The translations under genes and the position numbers were made by a program. A model generated the notes under the pieces. The model was not told the DNA's origin. It did no database searches and saw only the letters and a program-made list of their open reading frames with translations. Shown in pieces: positions 59,501 through 64,000 of a stretch of DNA of 64,000 bases. Position 1 is the first letter of the stretch. Each line of letters starts with the position of its first letter. The DNA comes from Paenibacillus ginsengihumi DSM 21568 (GTDB lineage: Bacteria > Bacillota > Bacilli > Paenibacillales > NBRC-103111), in assembly GCF_000380965.1 (NCBI RefSeq), contig NZ_KB905549.1, forward strand, positions 10,254 to 74,253. Direction: 5' to 3'.

Positions 59501-59900
59501 AGATATAACCGGAAGTGCCGGCCGACAGCTTGCGTTCTTTGAGCAGCTGCTTCGGCGCCGCTTCGGAGCGCGTCGGTTCCTCCGGCCTGGACGCCGCTTC
59601 CTTGCGCGCCGGAAAGATTGGCGCCATCAAGGGTTGCGGCTCCTTGGGCTGCTTCGTCTCTCCCGCAAGCGGGGCTTCCTGCTCCGCTTCCGGCTTAGCC
59701 GTCCGCTCGGGACTTGCCGGCGGCGAATCGTCCTCCTTCTCCGTGGCTAACATCGTATGATTGATGACCGCTTCGTCCTCGCGAAGCTTCCTCGCATTGT
59801 CAGGATCGTCGTCCAGCCATCTCAATTCATTGATGAACGAATCGAGCTGTTTGGGACGCAGCGGCTTTTTGCCGGAATTCCGGCGGCTTTGTTTCTTCAT
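53520..59900 (-). CDS. giant decapeptide-repeat protein, probable spore-surface fibre
   Basis: A 2,126-aa protein. Residues 1-130 are basic, then acidic and Pro/Glu-rich (RWLDDDPDNARKLREDEAVI). Residues about 132-1977 are roughly 184 ten-residue repeats of the form x-[SA]-[VI]-T-x-x-x-[LI]-A-x. They are varied at both ends (SITSDKLADKTIDSVKIAER) and nearly uniform in the middle (GAVTSEALAA). Residues 1978-2126 are a linker plus a compact beta-rich domain (VQFFGLASFELGAIM...GVINWIAIGEA). There is no signal peptide or membrane segment, consistent with mother-cell synthesis and assembly on the spore. ATG 59900 has AGGAGGAGCAGGC upstream; earlier in-frame ATGs lack sites. A SigmaK-like promoter precedes it. 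A beta-solenoid fold is likely but inferred. Confidence 0.85.
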   Translation of the reverse strand: MKKQSRRNSGKKPLRPKQLDSFINELRWLDDDPDNARKLREDEAVINHTMLATEKEDDSPPASPERTAKPEAEQEAPLAGETKQPKEPQPLMAPIFPARKEAASRPEEPTRSEAAPKQLLKERKLSAGTSGYIYTDDLADESVTGEKIARQAIHGGHIRRGSIGRELLADYAVDTAKLADHSVNGQKLAPRSITGEHIATGTITGDKIQERAISGDKLQDNSITSDKLADKTIDSVKIAERSIQAKHLADEAISGELIMNQSITSEKIKSGAIHTNNLANQSINTAKLADGAVTADKIRDRAVTAAKLADGEVTTDKLGPQSVTEEKLAPWSVSGEHLQLKSIVHDHLTPGLIRGDNIAAKQIESHHLADESIQAAHLKSGSVTGEKLAKGAVTALHLNESAVEGRHLSPRSVSTSHLQAGSVQAEQLAAGCVETTHLSAGAVDSLKLSDQAVTSAKLAKNAVQGTHIAPGVIGSSHIGDRMILSGHLGDRSVGAEHLQDRSVSTGKLQDRAVTAENLAAGAVQLQHLQEGAVQTNHLANHSVTTSKISSESISTDKLTNLAVTAAKLASGSVTTDKIGKEAVLADHIAPGAIQTGHLGKAIVKSAQLATSAVTAEKLADSAVTSEKLAPQSVGPVHLASGSIMPAHVAEGTIRSGHLADGLIDSRHVSAGAITSDHLAAAAVTADKLAPGAVTPEALGEGAVTAEILAAGAVTPAALAPGAVTQKALAEGAVTAEALAPGAVSAQSLAAGSVTSEALAAGAVTAEALAAGSVTPGALAAGAVTSAALAAGAVTSESLATGAVTPKALAEGAVTSWALAAGAVTSETLAAGAVKSWTLAPGAVTREAIGSGAVTSEALAAGAVTPGALAAGAVTSDSLAAGAVTPGALAAGAVTSEALAAGSVTSDSLAAGAVTPEALAEGAVTARALAAGAVTAAALAAGAVTPEALASGAVTPSALAEGAVTSWALAAGAVTSEALASGAVKPWTIAPGAVTPEALAAGAVTSEALATGAVTSEALAAGAVTPEALAAGAVTPEALAAGAVTSEALAAGVVTREALAAGAVTREALAAGSVTSEVLAAGAVTAEALAARAVTSEALAAGAVTSEALAAGAVTPEALAAGAVTPDSLAAGAVTREALAAGAVTPEALAAGAVTSEALAVGAVTSEALAAGAVTSEALAAGAVTSEALAADSVTSEALAADSVTSEALAAGAVTSEALAAGAVTPEALAAGSVTAMALAAESVTSKALAAGSVTPKALAGGAVTAWALASGAVTSDALAEGAVKSWTIAPGAITREALSAGSVTSEALAAESVTAGSLAAGAVTPKALAEGSVTSWALASGAVTSEALAAGAVKAWTLAEGSVTSEALAAGSVTSEALAARAVTSEALAAGSVTTEALAAGSVTPEALAAGSVTSEALAAGAVTSEALAAGAVTSEALAAGAVTSEALAAGSVTSEALAAGSVTPEALAAGSVTTEALAAGAVTSEALAAGAVTSEALAAGAVTSEALAAGSVTREALAAGSVTSEALAAGSVTSEALAAGSVTSEALAAGSVTSEALAAGSVTSEALAAGSVTSEALAAGSVTTEALAAGSVTSEALAAGSVTSEALAAGSVTSESLAAGSVTSESLAAGSVTSEALAAGSVTSEALAAGSVTSEALAAGAVTSEALAAGAVTSKALAAGSVTSEALAAGSVTSEALAAGAVTSKALAAGSVTSEALAAGSVTSEALAAGSVTSEALAAGSVTSEALAAGSVTSEALAAGAVTSEALAEGAVTSEALAAGSVTSEALAAGSVTTEALAAGSVTSESLAAGSVTSESLAAGSVTSEALAAGSVTTEALAAGAVTSEALAAGAVTSKALAKGAVTKAVLAAGSVTSKAIAPGAVTSEALAANTVTSKSLVAGAVTSWALAPGAVTSEALAAGSVTTKALADGAITREKMALRSITGEHIAVEEIDGMHIKAESISGYHLLPGSISALHLDPLLWKQLSHNVVSELRNEQGNGQTVAEQQPAGNAASEALTDKAEAAENSAGKAEAPQHQASLPAAPVQFFGLASFELGAIMETAQVSIRFDRPFASDAYALVANSNHSCCYVAIKEKSTDGAVLEIIRSKFSPDIQGVINWIAIGEA
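53970..59507 (-). repeat. 30-bp coding minisatellite of the giant gene
   Basis: DNA coding the decapeptides: about 184 units of 30 bp, very GC-rich in the middle (about 54,100-57,850). A block 55381-55477 is repeated without change at 55561-55657, showing a recent 180-bp (six-unit) duplication. Units diverge toward both ends of the array. Because the unit is a multiple of 3 without stops, long false frames exist on both strands. Confidence 0.95.
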
Positions 59901-59980
59901 GCCTGCTCCTCCTCTTATATCGTTCATGGAAAGGATCTGTGGCTTGATCTGAAGATGGAATATCTTACAATAGTCATTTG

Positions 59981-60008
59981 CAGCATATGCATTAACCCAG
60001 AAGGAGGT
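59981..60008 (-). promoter_or_regulatory. SigmaK-like promoter of the giant repeat-protein gene
   Basis: On the minus strand AC (60008-60007), 17 nt, then CATATGCTG (59989-59981). Geometry is the same as at gerE and the YheC/D-like gene. The leader would be about 75 nt, ending in AGGAGGAG before ATG 59900. Confidence 0.6.
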
Positions 60009-60057
60009 CATACGCCCGCCCGAAATTAGGCGGAACTCGCTCGCCGCCGGCAGCAAA

Positions 60058-60099
60058 CAAAAAGCGCCGTCCGCGGCCTGCAAGGCCGAAAAAGGCGCC
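60058..60099 (-). terminator. terminator of the family-4 glycosyltransferase gene
   Basis: A GGCGCC/AGCGCC outer stem and CGGCC/GGCCG inner stem are followed on the minus strand by TTTTTG. It begins about 11 bp after the stop at 60110. Confidence 0.85.
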
Positions 60100-60109
60100 A
60101 ATAACGGCC

Positions 60110-61270
60110 CTAGCGGACCGCGAGGTAATAATCGTTCAGCCATCTCCTGGCCATGCTTTCCCAAGTAAAAAGCTCCCCGGCCAGACGCCGCCCGGCTCCG
60201 CCCATGCGCAGAGCCAGCTCCCCGTCAGACAGCACCTGCGCAATTCGCGCCGCCAGCTCCTGCTCCAGCCGCTCCTGCGATAAGAGATACCCGGTTTCTC
60301 CGTCCCGCACAATCTCCTTGATGCCGCCCGCATCCGCGGCAACGACCGGCAAGCCCGAAGCCATCGCTTCCACGTTAACGAGGCCGAACGCCTCCCTCGG
60401 ACCGGAGGGAACGGCCAGACAGTCCGCCATCGCATACAGATCAGCCATCCGGCAATGAGGCACGAAGGGAATAAAGCGGACATGCTGCGGCATCTGACCG
60501 CCCATCCGATGCAGCTTCCGCACATATGGCGTAATCCTGCGGGAGCCGACGCGGGCACTGCCTACCACCACAAGCACCGCCTCGGGCACCCGCTCTGCAA
60601 TTGCCGGCATGGCGGCCAGCAGATGATGCACGCCTTTGTCCGGAACAAGACGACCGGCGTACAGCACGATTTTTTTGTTCTGCAGCCCGAGCTTTTGCCT
60701 GACGGAATGATACAGCGCCTCCCCCTGAGGGGTCCACCTCGGATAATAGCTGGCCAAGTCGACCCCCAGATGATTGACGGCGATTTTGGACAAGCAGCCG
60801 GGCGCCTTCCGGCTCAGCTGCTCCTTCATAAAGCGGCTGTTTACTACAATGCGGTCGGCGGCCTCCAGACAGCGCTTCAGCTCGGCCGGCCGGATATGCT
60901 TGCCGGAGACGAACGTCATCGAATGGAGCATCAGCCAAATCGCGGCTTGCGGATGACGCTTGCGCAAATAACGAACGTAGCGCGGGCGGTTATCCACCTG
61001 AATAAGCTTCGGCTTGAGCCGGAGCAGCTTGCGGCTGACGGCGCGGATATAAGCCGCAGGGCTCGGCGCGGGAACGCGAATATAAGTGATCCCTCCGCGC
61101 GACTCGGCCGCCGGCAGCCTCCCTTGACGACCCACAACGGCTACCTGCAGCTGGCCGATCTCATGCAGTTGTCTGGCAAGCCGCTCGATAACGATTTCCA
61201 CGGAGCTGCTCTTTCCGGAAGGAATCGCGAACGTGCCCGGAGTGATGATCGCCGCGTCCGGTCGGATCAT
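60110..61270 (-). CDS. family-4 glycosyltransferase
   Basis: A 386-aa GT-B enzyme: N-domain start IITPGTFAIPSGKSSSVEIV, IVVNSRFMKEQLSRKAPG, then the C-terminal Glycos_transf_1 domain (KIVLYAGRLVPDKGVHHLLA, VVVGSARVGS, CLAVPSGPREAFGLVNVEAM with the E-x7-E motif). The frame is open to 61429, but ATG 61270 has AGGAGGGTATC 5 nt upstream. It resembles glycosyltransferases found next to spore genes in Bacillales. Divergent from the YheC/D-like gene, it probably acts on the spore surface too. Confidence 0.9.
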   Translation of the reverse strand: MIRPDAAIITPGTFAIPSGKSSSVEIVIERLARQLHEIGQLQVAVVGRQGRLPAAESRGGITYIRVPAPSPAAYIRAVSRKLLRLKPKLIQVDNRPRYVRYLRKRHPQAAIWLMLHSMTFVSGKHIRPAELKRCLEAADRIVVNSRFMKEQLSRKAPGCLSKIAVNHLGVDLASYYPRWTPQGEALYHSVRQKLGLQNKKIVLYAGRLVPDKGVHHLLAAMPAIAERVPEAVLVVVGSARVGSRRITPYVRKLHRMGGQMPQHVRFIPFVPHCRMADLYAMADCLAVPSGPREAFGLVNVEAMASGLPVVAADAGGIKEIVRDGETGYLLSQERLEQELAARIAQVLSDGELALRMGGAGRRLAGELFTWESMARRWLNDYYLAVR

Positions 61271-61402
61271 GGCAGATACCCTCCTTTTGTTATACGACAT
61301 AACCGCTCCTGTCCCAGTGTATTCATCCGGGGCCGGAAAGAACCCGGCAGGGGCCGGCGAAGGCCTATCCATTTTTTTGCAGGGCGCACCGCACCTGACT
61401 AT

Positions 61403-61430
61403 ACGCATGTACGCCTGCGGACATATCATA
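61403..61430 (+). promoter_or_regulatory. SigmaK-like promoter of the YheC/D-like gene
   Basis: AC (61403-61404), 17 nt, CATATCATA (61422-61430): a full match to the SigmaK pattern AC-N16/17-CATAnnnTA, 58 bp before ATG 61489. Confidence 0.65.
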
Positions 61431-61488
61431 TCCTAGCAATCCGAATGCCCTGAACGAATGCCATAGATCTGGAATGGGGTGTGCAATC

Positions 61489-62604
61489 ATGAATCGTCCT
61501 TACGTAGGAATTCTGGTAGGCGAGAAGCTGTATCAGAGCATTCCGAGCGGCCGTACGGGGCACGAGAACCTCTCATTCTATGTCGAGTCGGCGCAGCGAT
61601 ACGGCTTCGTTCCCTGTTTTATCCGCATCGGCGATCTCATGCCGGGACAAACGCAGGTCAAAGCTTACGTTCCTGCGCACGGCAAATACGTTCATACCAC
61701 GGTCCCGGTCCCGTCCGTTGTTCATAATCGGGGAATTTTCACCAAAAAAAGCGATGAGCGCAAGCTCGCAGCTTTGACCGCGGGCGGCTTGCGCCTGTAT
61801 AACCGGCGGAACCGTTACGGCAAGCTGATGATCCACCGTCTGCTGATGGAGGACCATGAGCTCAGGCCGCACCTGCCGGGCACGGTCGCGGCCAGCCCGT
61901 CAGCGCTCCGCATGATGATGGATATGTACGACGCGCTCATCATTAAGCCTGACAGCAGCAGCATCGGCCGCGGCGTCATGAAGCTGGAGCGCCGCCAATC
62001 CGGATGGCGGCTCACTTATCCCGCTTCGGTCAGCACCAGCAACCGATCGTGGAAAACTTTGCTGTTCCGAGGCGCTAACATCCCGGCTCTGCTGCTCGGA
62101 AGAATGCGCCGCCAACGGTATATTATTCAGCAGAGGCTGCCCTTGGCGACATACCAGGGGCGCCCATTTGACATCCGCGTCTCCGTGCAGCGCGGCAGAG
62201 AAGGACACTGGAAAGTGACGGGCATGGTGGCGAAGGTCGCGGCCCGCGGCGCTTATATCACGAATGTCGCCCAAGGAGGGTCCGTCTGTGCGCTCGAGCG
62301 CATCCTGCAGGAGGAATACCCGGAGCTGCCCGCTGCGGAGATTATGAATGGCATCGCCATGTTCTCCCTGCGCATCGTCGATCGGCTGAGCGCCGGCCTG
62401 CCGGAGCTGGCCGACGTCGGACTGGATATCGCCATAACGCGGGACGGCTTCCCCATGTTCATCGAATGCAACGGCAAGGATCAGCGCTACAGCTTTCACT
62501 TGGCGGGCATGCACGAGGCCTGGAAAGCCACCTACGACAATCCGATGGGCTACGCCCGCTATTTGCTCGACCAGCTGCCCGGCGAATCGTCCCGCAGCCA
62601 GTAA
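61489..62604 (+). CDS. YheC/YheD-family endospore coat-associated protein
   Basis: A 371-aa ATP-grasp-like protein of the YheC/YheD family, linked to the spore coat in Bacillus. Motifs: PSVVHNRGIF, YDALIIKPDSSSIGRGVMKL (ATP-grasp lysine region), YIIQQRLPLATYQGRPFDIRV, and the metal-binding end DVGLDIAITRDGFPMFIECNGKDQRYSF. ATG 61489 is preferred over 61474, being preceded by GGGGTG and giving the family's usual start (M-x-RPYVGILVG). A SigmaK-like promoter is upstream. Its last 46 bp overlap the 3' end of the convergent GT39-like gene. Confidence 0.9.
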   Translation: MNRPYVGILVGEKLYQSIPSGRTGHENLSFYVESAQRYGFVPCFIRIGDLMPGQTQVKAYVPAHGKYVHTTVPVPSVVHNRGIFTKKSDERKLAALTAGGLRLYNRRNRYGKLMIHRLLMEDHELRPHLPGTVAASPSALRMMMDMYDALIIKPDSSSIGRGVMKLERRQSGWRLTYPASVSTSNRSWKTLLFRGANIPALLLGRMRRQRYIIQQRLPLATYQGRPFDIRVSVQRGREGHWKVTGMVAKVAARGAYITNVAQGGSVCALERILQEEYPELPAAEIMNGIAMFSLRIVDRLSAGLPELADVGLDIAITRDGFPMFIECNGKDQRYSFHLAGMHEAWKATYDNPMGYARYLLDQLPGESSRSQ

Positions 62605-64000
62605 ACGGGATAGCCGGGAATCGGCTCGCGCTTCTCGTAATGCCGCTCCAGATACTGCCTGAGCGTTCCGTCATCCCCTTCGATATAGCCTTTCAGCGGA
62701 ACGAACAGGACGGCCCCCCGCCGAATGTACTCCCCCAGCTCCCCGATCGGATCGTCCGGCCTTTCGTTGCGCAGCCGCCAGCCCTGGCGCTGCGCGGCAT
62801 TGAGCAGCGAAGGGTCGTTGATGCCGGTTACGATCAGTTCGCTGCGGCCTGCGACCCGGCGAACCGCCTCCCCTTGCCGCAGCATGTCCCATTGCTGCGC
62901 ATGAACGAGCGGCCCGACAGTATGCCAGCTCTGCACTGCCAGGCAGGCGGCGGCCAGGGCTGCGGCGGCCGCTCCGAGCGGACCCGGCCGCTGCGTCCAG
63001 CGGGCGAGCAGATAGCCGGCGCATAAAGCGACAGGAGGGCCGAGAAAGATCAAGTAATAATCGAAGCGGATGACGGCGACAATCGCCGCAAGCTCAAGTC
63101 CCATCGCCCCAAGCCAGAACGGCAGCGGCTGCCGCTCGCGTTCGCGCAGCAACAGCAGCGCCCCCGCGGCGCCGAGCAGCAGCCCGGAGGCCGTGAGCAT
63201 TCGGGGAAGCTGCTCGGCGAAGAACAGCCGCGCTTCCTCGGAAGCGGCCGCGCTCCACATCTTCGGCCATATATGCTTGGCTGCAATGCCGGAGACAAAA
63301 CGGTGCTCGGCGACGCGGCCTATCCAGGCAAAATAGAGCGCGGGCGGAATGGCGGAGACGAAGGCGAAGAGCCACAGCTGCGGCATCGCAAGCATTTTGC
63401 GGCCGAGCTCACGGCAAGCCATCAGGAACATGGCGACGCCGATGAAAGCGGCGGGAAGCTTGATCAGGGCGGTCATCGCCAGACATCCGGCCGCAAGCAG
63501 CAACAGCCGCAGGCGGCGCTCCTGCAGCCAGCGGGCAAATAGATAGAAGGCGGCGGCGGAAAAAAACAACGCGGCCGACTCCGGCATAATCGCCCGGGAG
63601 AAGAGCACGTTGACCGGCAATATTCCGTACAGCAAGAGCGCCCATCCGGCGGCGGCAGGCGTCATGTACAAGCGGCCGATGGCGTATACGAATGCCGCCG
63701 AGCCCATGAAGAAGGCGACGGGAACGATGCGGGCCAGCGCATAATCGGGACCGAACGCCTGATACAAGAGAGCAATCAGCCATGTGGTGAGCTGCAGCTC
63801 GAGCTGCGCGTAATTCGGCAGCGGCCCGTCGTAGTTGAGCTGCGGGATCAGGCCGAGGCCGTGCTCGGCGAACAGCCGGGCGATCGCTTCCGTATCCGAT
63901 TGCCTCCACGACTGATACTCGAAGGGCGAATCGGACAAATATGGCAGCCTTAAGGCGAAGACAACGGCAAAAATCGATAGCGTCAGCCATGCGTGTCTGG
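62559..64000 (-). CDS. GT39-like membrane glycosyltransferase (partial, 5' end outside window)
   Basis: At least 480 residues of a multi-pass membrane protein; the frame is open past the window edge, with an N-terminal helix HAWLTLSIFAVVFALRLPYL before SDSPFEYQSWRQSDTEAIAR. The Arg/Asp-bearing first loop (WRQSDTEAIARLF) and LFSRAIMPESAALFF match the dolichyl/polyprenyl-phosphate-sugar mannosyltransferase (PMT/ArnT, GT39/GT83) superfamily. About ten hydrophobic segments follow, and a C-terminal extracellular domain (from about WHTVGPLVHAQQWDML). TTG 63938 is not the real start. It would transfer a lipid-linked sugar outside the membrane. Confidence 0.85.
   Translation of the reverse strand, partial: RHAWLTLSIFAVVFALRLPYLSDSPFEYQSWRQSDTEAIARLFAEHGLGLIPQLNYDGPLPNYAQLELQLTTWLIALLYQAFGPDYALARIVPVAFFMGSAAFVYAIGRLYMTPAAAGWALLLYGILPVNVLFSRAIMPESAALFFSAAAFYLFARWLQERRLRLLLLAAGCLAMTALIKLPAAFIGVAMFLMACRELGRKMLAMPQLWLFAFVSAIPPALYFAWIGRVAEHRFVSGIAAKHIWPKMWSAAASEEARLFFAEQLPRMLTASGLLLGAAGALLLLRERERQPLPFWLGAMGLELAAIVAVIRFDYYLIFLGPPVALCAGYLLARWTQRPGPLGAAAAALAAACLAVQSWHTVGPLVHAQQWDMLRQGEAVRRVAGRSELIVTGINDPSLLNAAQRQGWRLRNERPDDPIGELGEYIRRGAVLFVPLKGYIEGDDGTLRQYLERHYEKREPIPGYPVYWLRDDSPGSWSSK

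Noticed and set aside
63409-63990. A 193-codon minus-strand frame at the right edge
   Set aside because: It is a frame-shifted shadow of the GT39-like gene, whose own frame continues past the window edge with a clear membrane helix.

Overview
The window comes from an endospore-forming, GC-rich Bacillota, most likely Paenibacillaceae (Paenibacillus or Cohnella-like). Support: strong AGGAGG-type ribosome binding sites with frequent TTG/GTG starts, a YesM/YesN-type two-component pair beside a sugar ABC importer that lacks its own ATPase, GlpP-type antitermination of glpD, and many spore genes (GerE, CotH, YheC/D-like, CgeB-like, YhcN/YlaJ-like, a spore-type rhamnose pathway). No rRNA, tRNA or CRISPR array was seen.

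Layout. 1-9 kb: minisatellite, MBL-fold hydrolase plus methyltransferase, then a sugar importer (lipoprotein, two permeases) with its YesM/YesN-type sensor and regulator. 9-15 kb: split chromate transporter, ROK regulator, and an overlapping pair of orphan DGQHR-domain (DndB-like) genes. 15-20 kb: glycerol block glpK, glpD and glpP, with a terminator in the glpD leader. 20-25 kb: DinB-like protein, WYL regulator, secreted proteins and a DUF421 membrane protein. 25.6-30.7 kb: an amino-sugar/tagatose-type catabolic cluster (SIS isomerase, DeoR regulator, ROK kinase, class II aldolase, PfkB kinase). 30.8-32.2 kb: a UMF1-type transporter.

32.5-37.1 kb is the most striking part. The late-sporulation regulator gene gerE is cut in two by an AT-rich 4,431-bp element bounded by an 11-bp direct repeat. 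The element carries a large serine recombinase, a 55-aa candidate excision factor, a retropepsin-like protease with a partner gene, and three decayed genes (reverse transcriptase, XRE regulator, small helical protein). Joining the repeats restores an in-frame 74-codon gerE, and the predicted circle junction is a perfect 38-bp palindrome around a TT dinucleotide. This has the architecture of a developmentally excised, skin-like intervening element.

37-64 kb: MscL with a zinc ribbon, a CotH kinase, a YcnI-like protein with a two-component pair, a FabH-like enzyme, and then a long minus-strand spore-surface block: rfbA-rfbB-rfbD-rfbC (dTDP-rhamnose), two CgeB-like and three family-2 glycosyltransferases, and small helical proteins. 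Next comes a giant (2,126 aa) decapeptide-repeat protein, a family-4 glycosyltransferase, a YheC/D-like coat protein and a GT39-like membrane glycosyltransferase that runs off the window. SigmaK-like promoters with the same geometry (AC, 17 nt, CATA) precede gerE, the giant gene and the yheC/D-like gene. Together with the rhamnose and glycosyltransferase genes this suggests a mother-cell programme that builds a glycosylated, fibrous spore surface, and excision of the gerE element may gate it.
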